Position numbers and translations under genes: made by a program. Shown one piece after another: positions 19,403 to 32,900 of a stretch of DNA of 64,000 bases (position 1 is the stretch's first letter; each line of letters opens with the position of its first letter). The DNA is taken from NCBI GenBank assembly GCA_051294375.1, contig CM119263.1, positions 20,302,115 through 20,366,114 of the forward strand. The letters are read 5' to 3'. The notes under the pieces were generated by a model. It had not been told where the DNA came from. It searched no databases and saw only the letters and a program-made list of their open reading frames with translations. The stretch comes from Paraspadella gotoi. Its lineage: Eukaryota > Chaetognatha.

Positions 19403-22400
19403 CTGGGAGAATGGCGCGAAAAGATGTTTTATATTATATTATTTCATATTATTACCTGCTATTTATTATGAATTTAAAATATCGTAAAAAATCTCAACTG
19501 AAAGCTTAGTGTTTATTTTATCATTGCCCCAAATATTATTAATTTATTTTATAAAATGTATTCACAGTGAGCCAGAAGACATTTGGTGTCAGTATCCGCG
19601 CAAATCTATCAAAAATGGACTTGACGTTGATTTTGAAATAGAAATTCCAAAATAACTGCTCATCTCGAAATTAACATTTTGAGACAATAAATTATAAAAA
19701 TAATTATTATAATAATTTTCTGTCACTGCTGCACATATTAAATTATTGAGACAGGGCAAAATCAACTTATCATGTAGTCAGCTATTACTATACTAATGAT
19801 TATTTTTATATAACAATGCTTGGGCTAATAAAAATAGATAATATATATATAATATAATATAATAAATATATAAATATATAAATATAATAATATAATAAAA
19901 ATAGATAATATATATATATATATATATACTGGGAGTGAATAAACAAGTCTGTGAGAGAGACTTGATTAAAAGCTTGCAGAAACCTGTTATGTTATTATCT
20001 TGCAAGTGTGATGGAGGCCTTAAACCACCAAAGCCTGTCCAAAGTCAGGGACAAGATAGCTTATTTATTAAATGGATGGATAATTTTTATATTGGTTGTA
20101 CCAATTTCATAAAGATGGGTCATTATAATTATATTTATATTATTATATTATATTTATATTATATTTATAATTTTATTATGGTAAATAAGACAAGTACTGA
20201 AGCCAATTGCTATGAACTTAAGTGTTATAAAATGCCTTGGGTGAATGTTAATAGTCCTCAAACTCCTCATGATTGTAACCTAGGCTCAAAAGATGATATA
20301 CTTCATATTGTAATGCATCTGGATCGAATCCTACACATCTACAGTATTTTAGTTATAAGTAAAAATATTATTTGCAGTCATTAGACTTTTCACCCTTATC
20401 CTGTATGGCAGTCAGTTTTTTATAAGCTTATTGTATTGCGCTTTAAGGAAGACTGCATATAGGTCCGATAACCAAAGTTTCAAATATTTTTAATCAATCC
20501 TAGTTAAGAAAAAGGGTCATTCAATTCAACTTCAAAATAGGCCAAAATGGAGTACAAATTCAGAAAGCTGAGCTCCTGGCGATTCCGAAAATGTATTCAC
20601 TTTAAACATTTGATGCATTCTACCCCATTTTATATCGGTTTTAATTATAATATAAAATAAAAGAAACCTATCTGAAGAGTTGCAGGTCAAACGAAAAGGC
20701 TAATCCATCTGATATTTTTTATGAATTTTTTATTACTGAATTAGAAAAATGTAATAGAGAGACATTTTTAAATTTCAACTTGTATCCTTGAAAATGAAAC
20801 GTTTTTAAACTTTAACCCTGAATTCTTTCTAACTGGAACGCGTTTATCAAAATGTCTCTCTATTACATTTTTACAAATGTTTTTAAGATTGCTAATCAAA
20901 TTTTTAATTCAATATTATTGCAGTCGTTTAGGCTGCAACTCTTCAAATTCAGTGTAGATTGATTGTAGCTCGAATTTCTTTACCATCTATTTAACTGAAG
21001 ATTTTGTTCATGACTGGAAAACCAACAGAGTAACGAGATTAATTGTTTAATTCTCCCCTTCTAAACTAACCCATACCCTGTTTTAACTTCTTACCTAGAA
21101 TTTTTTAACAACCAGATTGAAAGACAAATCTTTAAAAAATGTGCTTACCCATTTAACTTAACAATTTTTTTATTTACTCATTTAAAAAAAATGATTAAAA
21201 ACAGATTGTTTACATATAAATAAAAACTTTTTTTTTGTGATTACTGATGATAATAATGTATTTCTCGATATATTAGCTCTAATACATCAATGATTACGTA
21301 TTGTTATGCTGAATGACCTTTCCTTGTAAACGAATCTTTGTAAGGACATTTTATACAAAGATGAACGCACTTTTCCTCCTTTCTGGATATAAAGTGGCGT
21401 GTTTTTTTTTTTTTTGCACTGTAATTTAATTTTCACTTTAGGTGTTGTACAGAATATAATATAATAAAAAAATTAATTAGACCTAAATTTTTAATTTTCA
21501 TGATGACCGAAACTTCGGGCATGATGCACAATATACAGTGGGTAAGGCCACCGACTTACCCAACCAAAAGAAGATGGCTTCCACGAAAGGCGGGGGTTTC
21601 GGGCATAAAGTTACGCAGAGGCCGTTGGTGACGGTGTAGCAGACGAAAAACGGCGTCCAGCAAATTAGAAACGACGCCATGATGACTTCCAGCATCTGCA
21701 TCGCTTTTGCTGAATATTGTAGGAGAGAAGGTGGTCGTTATAAATGGGAAAGGAAAAGGAAAGGAATATAAGGTTAATAGAAATTAATATCACTGATGAG
21801 AATTTCTGATAAATCGCGAATAATTTTTAGCCAAATGTGGATGATAGATGATAGATGCGTTTTTAGTCTTGCGGCCTTTCGAGAAGAGAATGTTGCGTGA
21901 CTTCTACGAATACAATCAGGATTATGAAGAAATAATTTCTTTCTTTTTTTCGTCTCAAATTTGCTCCATAAATTCAATCGCACCACGAATACGTTTTTCT
22001 CTTTTTTATCGGCAAAATGAAAATTAAAACGAATCGTTGAAAAAATCGTGATAATCGACGAAATTGAAAAAAGAATAGAAAGATACGAATGACATCCGTA
22101 ATAATTGATAAAAGCGAATGTCATTTAATTTTTATAAAGCTTGAATTATTAACATAATATTGTCGAATATACCCGACTGACCCAAACTGACACAAACTGA
22201 ACTAAACAGACCCAAACTGAACGGTCTCCATCTTATCTCACCTTCGTGTTTTCCCGTCTGCGTTTGACTCCGAAAGGCCGCCCGCTTTCCCTCCGCTGAA
22301 TTTTGACTGTGAAAAAAAAGTTTTTTTAAATATCTTTTATAATTTATATTAATCAAATTGTATGAACCAATGATTTAATATTGGTTCTCGTAATAGTAAT

Positions 22401-22795
22401 TTTTTTTTCATCTTGGTCGCCAGCAATGAGAGGAGAGGGAGTCGTCTCGCCCCTCTGACAATGTGATGAGCCCACACACGTAGGGCGACCTGTGGGTCAG
22501 GGAAATATTTTCGTCATTTGCCCTGCTTTTCGAAACTTCGGATCCAGTGGTTTAACCAGCCCGTCAATCTTTTGCACGCAACGTTTTAACTACGAGCAGT
22601 GAATTTGGAGATGAAGGTTTGGCCCGATGCATTATCCACCGGATACCTATATTACGTCACGACAGCTTCACTCTCGTGCCATGGACAGTCTCCCGGTCGA
22701 CGAGACCCCGAGGGAACCGAATCGGAATTTAATGGCAGCACTTAAAAAGACAACAACCGAGATCGAGATCATTAAAGAGTAAATTGGGAATACAA

Positions 22796-22826
<31 letters not shown>

Positions 22827-24805
22827 AGAAGAAGAAGAAGAAGAAGAAGAAGAAGAAGAAGAAGAAGAAGAAGAAGAAGAAGAAGAAGAAGAAGAAGCTT
22901 TTGCTCGCCTCCGCTTTTACCCGTCATCTTCTAATGGCACTTAAGCAAACGGAACAAGCGCACCCTCCCATTTTTCTTTCTTTTTTTCTCCCTTTCTTGT
23001 TTCTTTTATTTATGGTTCTTTCATTTTTTCCCTACATGTATTCGTTCCCTGGCGTTAAAAGTCTATTGAACGTGTCATCCCCGAATGAAACTCAATCCTC
23101 GCGGGGGGAAGGGTAACACCCGGTCACACTATTGGGGGTTTCGAGACGAGGGCACGATCCACTTTAACTTTTCAGACTGATTAATTCGTTATGACGCAGT
23201 TTCTTCCTTTCCCAATGTCCAGCGTTGAGGGTCCACTGCAATTGAATCTGCTTTTTACCACTCAGTTCTGTTAATCCTTCCATGACCAATCTCTCCAACT
23301 TTCACCATCCAGAGTCCCTAAGCCCTTCCCTTCCATTCATGCTCCGTTCATTTGACCACATTAAGCCCACGACTAGCGAGCAGGCCCGGCGCCGAAATCA
23401 ATACAAATGGCGGGATTCACTTCGGATCGAATCCGTTAATCTCACTTTTTTCCCATTCGATTCGCGGCTTTGCTTTCTTTTCCATTTACGACTCTGCTTT
23501 GTTTTTTCTAATAGGCCATGACTTCCTTTTCAAACACTCCTATCGGCCATGCTTGGCTGTCGAAACATCCTGATCTTACTTAACGAAAACCCAAGATTTA
23601 TACAGCTAATAAGACAGCTACAGTAGTAGTTTTTCAAGCAATACGGACTGCCTATGACAATGATTTAGCAAATTTTTATCTCATTATTTGGCATGTATGA
23701 TCGGCAATTGAACAAGCACTAATTAAACTTTCATTAGGTATGAACTTTGTTTCTCCATGCAATCTACTGCCAATTTCAAAATAGATATCTATACCAGTTA
23801 ATTTTACCGAATTTTTTGTTGGAATTTTCTTCGCCAAATTTAAACCCAATCTCCGAATCAGTCCGATCGTCTCTTTAAGTTTTTGAGATTATCGTTCTTA
23901 TCCGTCTAAGGAAAATTTCCGGCGAGAGAAGCCAACAAACCAACAAAACTACAATATGTAAAGTGATATTTCGTTTGACATGTATTTTCCGGTATTGAAA
24001 GTAAATTAATAAGTAAATAAATCCGAACCTTGGACTCGTACTCGTACGTAATCTCGGTACAATCGATAACTTTCAAATTTTCTTAAAAACAAATTTTACT
24101 GTTTGTTCCAGAATTACCCTAGTAATTATTGACAATTGTAAAAAGTAAACTCACGAAATCTTTCATGGGTATAATTGACCGAACGGTTCACGTCGCTCTC
24201 GACAGTTAATGCCACAGGCGGTTCATGACCCATCCACTCTCGCCGCTAATGTCAGGTTCGTTGACCTTTTCCACGACTCTGATTGCGAACGGACGCCTGA
24301 GGGCGCGAGTCGTCACCGAGATAAGGGAAACCGGAAATCGGAAGAGAATGACGCCGAGTTGGAAACGACACGTGGGAGACTTTAATTCGGACGACGCCGG
24401 GGAAATGTGACGATAGAAAATGGTGATCTGCCACTTTGAGTTTGTGGCGAATGGCATTTGAGATGTGGTAATGGTAACGTGGTAGAATTACGGGCAGAAT
24501 GGAGAATGGAAGAACGGGCAGAATGGCGCGCTTATTTTTTAAGTCATTTCAATCTTCGACTTTTTACCAAGATATTGTATCGACATTTTATCGAGACTTT
24601 ATCAAGATTTTCCATCATTCTACTTCTAACCCAATTTCTTTTTATTAATTAGCTAAAAAAAGTAAGGTAGAACTTGAGTGAACCCTTTCATTTAGTTTTC
24701 CTTTTCATTTTATCACGAATCAAAAAGAAACGAGAGGCAAGTTCGATGAGCGAAGGATTAGAGATTAAGGAATAACACTGACGTGAAAATGGCGAAAATA
24801 GAAAA

Positions 24806-24854
<49 letters not shown>

Positions 24855-27685
24855 GACGTTCCATTACCAGTCGGTTGTCAAAATGATTCTGCGCTATGAG
24901 GTATGGAGTCGACAAATCTCGGTCAGGCGCTGGCATCCGCGTCTCAATTTTGAGATTCGTGACTGATGACGTCGTCAGCCGCCAACGCCGCCGCCACCAC
25001 CGACATCGCCGGGAAATGCCATTGACTCCGCTCGCTCTCTCTCCGCTCTCTTTCACCACAATCACCACCACCGCCGCCAGGATATGCCATCATCACATTT
25101 GCTATTTTTTTACCCAAAAGACTTGACGCCCTTTTTCTTGCCCACTCCACTCCCCCTACGCTCCTTCCATTCAACTCTCCCTCCCAACAGAGCGTTTTTC
25201 TTTCTTTTCTCCGAAGTCGACAAAATGGCCGTCGAAAATCGAGGTGACGACTTTGAATCGTCAAAAAGATGGCGTTGACGTTGCATGCGGCAACAAACGC
25301 AGTCATTTTGGTTAAGCCGAGGTCAGATCTGTATCGGAATAATAAAATAAACATGAATAATATTACTATTTGAATGTCAAAAATTCTCAATTGACCAATA
25401 AAAAAGCGACTGCCGAGTTTTTCCTCCATTTCGAAAAAGAAAATCCGTAGATGAGTGAAAGAAGTGCTAATGTTGACAGCGAATTCCGCTCCGTCCTAGC
25501 TAGAAAAGAAAAAAAAGAAAAGAAAAGAAAAGAAAAGAAAAGAAAAGAAAAGAAAAGAAAAGGAAAGGAAAGGAAAGGAAAGGAAAGGAAAGGAAAGGAA
25601 AGGAAAGGAAAGGAAAAGAAAAGAAAAGAAAAGAAAAGAAAAGAAAAGAAAAGAAAAGAAAAGAAAAGAAAGAAAGGAAAGGAAAGGAAAGGAACGAAAA
25701 GGAAAAGAAAAGAATTCTCTTCAATGTTTGTCATTACTGACAAATAAGTTATCTTTGCGAACCGAAAAAAAGAAAAAGAAAAAAATAAGACGAAAGGCAT
25801 TGATAATATTTCTCCTTCCAACTAAACGACAACAGTATTTTCACAGGGAAGAACTATTACTACAAAATCTATTTATAATCATCTCGATCTTCCACTTTTC
25901 TGATCGCATCTCGTCTTCTCCGTCGTTTCTTTCGACTGAGTTCATCGTCGCCATCGTCGTCGTCGTCTTCGCCGTAACGATACTGTCTCGCGACTTGATT
26001 GCCAAGGAATCCAAAATGGCGAACATAGGAATATTGATAAGTCAGAGATACAGCATTACTAGTCTTGCTCATTCGACTAGTTCCTTCCGTTTCTTTAAAA
26101 TGTTTTTCTCTCTCTCATCCCCCTCGAGTTGTTTCTCCTCTTCCGGTCGGCGATACTCAGACGCAGACGGCGTCGCCGCTTTTGACTTCGAAAAACATTC
26201 GCCACATTAAGTCGCCATAAAAACCGGCGCCGTTTCCGCCGATATAACGACAGCTGCGTCAGTTCCGACGGGAGCGGTGAAAGGGGCGTCGATATAGTGG
26301 GCTTGGGTGTCGTAAGAAGGTTTCCACATTGTCTTGGGTGTCGTACGTTGTAGAGTCTATTCCCGAGCGCCGAGGGTCGCGCGATCTTGGGTTCGAGCAT
26401 CAGCTGCAGATTGAAAGCCAACCGGCGACGATATTGCGGGCGCTGATTTCGCGACAATTACGGAAAGTCAACGGAAAGCAATGGCCTGCGGTGGATATCG
26501 ACGGCCTGATTTGAAACGCGACAGAAAACGAAATATTTGAATCAATTTGGGCAGCCATTCACTCTCGGCAACGACGCAACGCTCTCCGTTAAATTATCGC
26601 GAAATCACAAATCATTACTTAATGACTCCCCCAACATTCAAACTTCCTCTCCTGTTTTCGCCACGCCCTGACCCTCTCCCCCGCCCGCACCTTACCCTCT
26701 CTTCCCCGGCCTCGTCTTCGCTAATGGCGAGCGAAGCGAACTCACCATCGCGAAAGTCTTAAGCCTGCCTGACGACCACTTGCCTTTCGACCGAAAGAAG
26801 CGGGGATCGGGGAAAGGGGGGTCAGGGAAGGAAATAAAAAGGTTGGGGACTAATGAGGATTATTATAGGTATGAGTATGGAATAGGGATGGGATGCCTCG
26901 GGATGAGTGGGAACATAAAGACAGTGGGTGGGATAGGATGAGGTCACAGGAAGACATGAAGAGAAGGTAAAATATTTGAGATGATAAAGATGAATGGCCA
27001 TCTTTTCCGAAAGCGCCGCATTTTAACTTAAATTTATAATTAAGTTGTTTGTTTTTTTAGGTTTAAAAATTAAGTTAGACTTAGGAGTTAAGGATAGGAA
27101 TTGGGGTTAAAGACTAGAGATTGGAATTAAAGATTAAGGTAAAAATGAAATTAAGGGATTAGACACAGAAATGATATTCTTTCGGATAAAGAAAGAGAGG
27201 AAACCGTCCCGCGAGTTTTGATGCGAGGCGGAAGAGGATGGGAGGATCGATTCAGACGAAGACATTCAAGAAGAATAAATCCAATCGATTTTATTCGATC
27301 AACGGAATGGGGCGCGGCCACCCGCGGCCTCCCGCTTTATTAGATTCAGGAAATCTCCCGCGAAGAGAGAGAGAGAGAGAGAGAATAGTTTTAACCGCGA
27401 GACTTGCTAAAAATTCACTTAGCTGAAAAATTTAATTATGGATTCGTTGAAGGAAACCGTTTGTTGTCTGGCAACTCATTGGGAAGCAAATCAGGGATTG
27501 GCTGAATTACGAGTCGATCGGTTGCTTTAAGTTGGAGCTGAATGGCTGGAGACATTAGCGAGGGACTCGGTCAACCAAACTCGTATGAAACGACTTTGAC
27601 CGAGGATTAGTTTTTATCAAAATGGAAAGACACGCTAAAAAAATATGGATCGGGGGAGAGGAAAAGAGAGAGAAAGATAAAGAAT

Positions 27686-27783
<98 letters not shown>

Positions 27784-29954
27784 GATGATGTTGATGATAT
27801 TGACAGGAAACGAAGCAGATATTTATATACGTATATTTCAAAGATTGATTATACGTTTCTTCTATAATATTGTAGCCCAACTCGATTTCCGTTTTTCGTC
27901 TCATATTTCTTAATTCATTTTCTCATTCAGTCATTCCCTTTGAACTTCATTCCTCACCAACGAAAACGAGGCTCCACTGACGCAGTTCTCGCCGTCCACC
28001 ACGTGACCGAAATGACCATCACTCTTGACTTTGTGACTCCACAAGTCCAGTGAAAAACTCACTTTGTCTCCGTGACGCGTTGCACTGTCTCCGCTTCATT
28101 CTTCTCTCCCTTTAACTTATTCTCTCTCGGTTCTCAGTGACTTTTCTGACGATTACTCAAGATTGATTTCTTTCCTTTGCTATAACTAACCTTAATAGCT
28201 TTTTCGTGGCCTTTTTTCGTTTTATTTTTTATTTACCCGTTTTTATTCATATTCTTCCCAGATCAATAGCGTATTTCTCTATCTTTCTTTACTCCATTTT
28301 AACGAAGCAAACGATGAAGTTGTAAATCAAAACATTACACATTTCTTGATTAAAACGATTAAGTACAAAATGTAAAAAAAGGTATTTTAACGAAAAATGA
28401 CAAAAAGAAATACCCATAAAAACTACCATCACAAACCATCGGATGTCACTTAGTACTAATACCATTAAGAACCCGGACGCAAAAAGACTACTAGGACGAC
28501 GATACTCGGTTGTACCGACTTCATATACATACACCAAATTAGATTAAAATTAAATTATAATTTTCTCTCTTCTTCATTGCGTTAAAAGCCCCTCAGTCTC
28601 GGCATCTACGCGACAAAATTTTATTATCGGAAATTAGGAGGGAAAAAAGCCCCGATTTTCCATCTTTTCCATCTCTCGATTTTTCCCAGCGGGAACCCGT
28701 CACTCGTCACTCGGCTCAAGTGGGTCACGGGAAAACAGGAGACGTGACTCTGGATGAGGAATTTTTGTTTTCTTAGTCTTTTGGTAACGGCATATTACGA
28801 ATGAGTTTCATTAAGAAGATTAGAAAGTAGTTAAGATTATCAGTGATTACGAAGAAGTGGGTCTAAACCACTAACTTTGCTCTTTGGGATGTCCAAAATG
28901 CTTTTAGTTTCGAGAGCTCTGTCTAAATTAAAACAACAACAACGACGACGACGACGATGACCACTATGACCTCCACCACGACCTCGACAACATCCACTGA
29001 CCTTTCCGTCTGAAACGACCACCGAAAGACGTTCTTCTTAGCACCGGGCGCGCTCCCGTTCGGCACCACGTCGGCGCTCCTGGTCTGCCGACTGCCGACG
29101 CGCTCTTCCTCGGCGTCGTCGTCGCCGACGCCGCTGTTGTCGATGGCGTCGACGGAGAAGGTTAATTGGCGCGCGCGTCGATCGCGCCACTTCCGGCGTC
29201 GCTCCATCCCGACTTCGCTGATCTGCGTCGACGAGACTTCGAGATCCACGTGGCGCCGATCCAGATCCGACGCCGGGAGATCGTGCAGCGCGGATTCGGC
29301 GTCGTCGAGCGGTGCGGGCGGCGCCCGGGGCGAAGGGGACGTAGCCCGAGTCGGCGCCGGTCGTCCGAAGGTCGATCCTCGAATTGAGAAGAAGAGAAAT
29401 CGTCGCGGACGAAGCTGAAGGGGGGGGGGTAGGAGAGGGGGGGGGTTGAGATGGGAGAGAGGAAGGAAGTTGGTTTGTGGAAGAAGAATTAAAAGTTGTT
29501 TGTTAATTTTGAAGTCAGATTATTCGACAAACTGTGATTACAGGAAAAAATCCGCCCGTTATTTTTTTTCTTAAATACCTTTTTACCGTTTTATCATACC
29601 TCACGAAACAATAACCAATGCAATATTTCACAAAAATTGTTGACTTGTTTTTTCAATTTCAGAGAAACCAAATATTCGTCGGAAAAAAGATTTGAAAAAA
29701 GAATTCTGACAATTTGGCTGTAAATATTGTAAAAATCATGCTATTGAGGTATTGAAAAATTGTTAAAACATTGTATTTTAATATTTTTTAACTGTAATTT
29801 GACCTTGAGAATACTTAATGAGGAGCCAATATGGCGTTGAGCTTCAACGACGACGAGAGAAATGGAGCGACTGGTTTTCGGTCGGCGATCGGCCATTGAT
29901 TGGTTTCTGCCTCTTTTTCTCGCGCAAGGGTCAAGTTTGGAATTCCCATGAGAG

Positions 29955-29992
<38 letters not shown>

Positions 29993-32900
29993 TCTGGCGA
30001 CCGCAATCAATCCTCGCTCAGTTTCGACATTTTTGGCAAAACGTTTCTGCTGTCTCTTTTTTCCTCTCTTTTTTCTACATACATATCTCTACCTCCTTCT
30101 CTCTCTTTTTCACTTCCTCGTACTCTCGTTAGTAAACGCTAATGCGCGATTTTTATTTTTTTTTATTTTTTTAGTTCAAAATGTTAACTTAGTACATCAC
30201 GAAATCACCTCACGCCATCACTCACGTCATCGCCGTGTCCTGGTTTTCGCCTCAAGTTCACACTTCTGGGGCTCACAACTCACAAATCATTGCGAAGCTC
30301 GTAAACTTTTAAATAGTAGGATAAACATCATAGATCATATTCATAGCAAATCATTAATAAATCCAGTAACAAAGGATCAAAGAGTTAGTTGCTCCATAAT
30401 TCAAACAACGGCGATTTTTAGACTTTCACAATCGGCAACAACTTAAACAACTTAAAAATCCCCGGGGGTGGGAGCGGCAGCTCAGACGGACGCCGAAGAA
30501 GGAAGTGACTTAATAAGACTCTAGAGAAACGTTTGGAGGCGACACCTATGTTGCCGCCTTCGCCTCGGCACAAAGGAACGAGCTCACTCTTCGGCGATTC
30601 AGGATTTCGCGAAGAAAAGAATTCGTAATGGGTGAAAGGAGAAGAAAGAAATCTGGGTTGAAATTGTCCGCGGGTTTCTTTCCCGCCAAATTCTTTTTCC
30701 AGAAGACGATGATGATGACGACGACAACGACAATTACGAAGACGACAAAGAAGAAGACGACGACGTTTGAACCGAGGAAAGACAACCACAATTTAAAGTA
30801 GCATCAGACGAGACAAATCTGTGAATGAAAAAACCCACTTATTTGTCCTCCACAGTTTCTAATCTCTGAGGTCTGAAAATACTTTTAAACGGTCACAGTT
30901 GTGCTCAGAAAGGGAATAAGCAAATGGTCAATAGGCAAGGAATTTAAGAACAGACTACAACAAAAAAAGCCGCTTAGTTTTTCGTCTCTTCGCCATTTCC
31001 GGAGCTGTGAGCAGACTTTGTCACCAGGTGGTCCTCGTCGTTGGAATCTTGGTTCGTATCGACGTCGTCGTTGTCGTCGTCGTCTCCGCCCCATGGGATC
31101 GTCATCTCGCCCCATTAGAGGCCGCCTCCGTCGACGCATTTTGTTTTCACAATTGGCTTCAATGTTTACTCTGCCGTTTTATCTCGTAAACTCGGGGAGA
31201 GCTAATTGATGTGAAGATTTGACGCCCGCGCAGCCGGAGCAAACGAAAGAAGCCATTTGGCGGATGTCATTTCGATCCAGGCTTTGTTAAAACGTATTTT
31301 TTTACGACATGAAATGAAGTGAAAATTGTTAATTTATAATTATTCTATTTTTTACCAAATTTAAACGTTTTGTATTTAACGTATCGGGTCAGGGCTTTTC
31401 TTCTTCATCTCGCCCTCACCTCCTCATTCCTCACCTGGATTCTTCGGGAATTTTGCTCAGCGGTTCGAGATCCACGTGGCAGATGCTCCTCTGTTTTCGC
31501 ATCTTCCAACCGACGCCTCCGTCTCCGCCTTCCGTCGCCGCCGTCGCCGTCTCCGTCGACGCACCATTCATTAGCGGCAGATTTCCGCCGCCGCCGCCGC
31601 CGCCGCGTTTCATGCGCCGCAGCAGCAGATCCTCGTTCAACGAAAACGATCTCATGTCGTTGGAGAGGAATTTCTTGCGTCGATCGCCGAAGCGTTTGTC
31701 CGCGGGGCCGACGGCCCGCTTGGCCGCCGGCGAAGGCTTTTCGGTGGAGACGGAGTTGACGACGTCGTTGGGAAGTCGGGTCGGAGTGGCGACGTCGGCG
31801 TGACGGATGGGAGTGGAAGGATCGAGCAAAGGCGAAGTGTCCGTGAGATTCCCCGCCTTGTCCGGTGAATCGAAAGGCGGTCGTTTTGAGGAGAAAGTGA
31901 TCGATGGGGACACGCCCCCTTTTCCTCCTATTCCATTGATCTTCTCAATCTCTTCCCTTCCTCCCCTATCACCGCCTCCGAACATCAGAGAAAAATTGCG
32001 ACGTAAAAATTTGGGTTTGAGTATCGAGTCTTTGACGTCGTCGAGACTCGTCTCGCTCGAGCAGTGGGAGAGGCGAGTACGGGAAGAACGAGGACGCCTG
32101 GGGATTGGAAAAACGCGACGTCATTGGGTGTAAGTCCTTCGAAAAGAAATATTAAAGGGGCAGAACGTTTTGGTGGTCTCGACGTTTTTGCCCGAACTAA
32201 AAAAACTTAAGCAAGAAAATTTTAGCGGAGTCAAAATGAAACACTTTTTCCCGATGTTCTTTTAAATAACTGAATCGTTAACGATCTTGAAATCTACTTT
32301 TTAATTTCATGGCGGAAAAAATTTTACTCTTTCAATTGATACATAATTCAAGATATCATTTTTCAAATTTAAAAAGTTTAATTTCATAATGGAGTGCAGC
32401 TGCAAAAAAAAATTTATAAATTTTCCATATATTTCGACATAAGTTTCTATGAATCGGTACAACCAATATAAAAATTATCCATTCATTTAATAAATAAGCT
32501 ATCTTGCCCCTGACTTTGGACAGGCTTTGGTGGTTTAAGGCCTCCATCACTCTTACAAGATAATGACATAGCAGGTCCCTGCAAGGTTTCAATCAAGACT
32601 CTCTCACAGTCTTGTTTATTCACTCCCAGAGTACCTGGCTTCCCTATCAATGAAGTGGTATAATATTCAAAGAATGTTTTCAATTGTATGAAAGACCACT
32701 CCCTTAAGTATTAGATCGGGGAATACTTATTGTACTCCGCACTCGCATCAAAATACAAGGAGCTGAATTTTATGAAATCGCGGTACAAACCAATATAAAA
32801 ATTATCCATTCATTTAATAAATAAGCTATCTTGCCCCTGACTTTGACAGGCTTTGGTGGTTTAAGGCCTCCATCACTCTTACAAGATAATGACATAGCAG

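Larger units (their letters stand above)
22307..29001 (-). other. Gene 2 intron 9 (6.7 kb)
   Basis: No exon supported. It contains a CGA-to-GAA triplet repeat (22797-22898), GA (24813-24852), an AAAAG/AAAGG pentanucleotide tract (25501-25719), a short GA run (27366-27383) and a GAT repeat (27687-27783). GC-rich islands at about 24.2-24.4, 25.0-25.3 and 26.1-26.5 kb are open in places but lack consistent splice phase. Confidence 0.5.

Noticed and set aside
20270-20345. tRNA-like B box (GGATCGAATCC) with a weak A box upstream
   Set aside because: No cloverleaf stems can be drawn; at best a tRNA-derived relic.
30418-30789. Minus-strand frame of 123 residues in gene 2 intron 8, considered as a missing loop exon
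   Set aside because: It does not fit the required phases, and none is needed once the exon 9 shifts are allowed.
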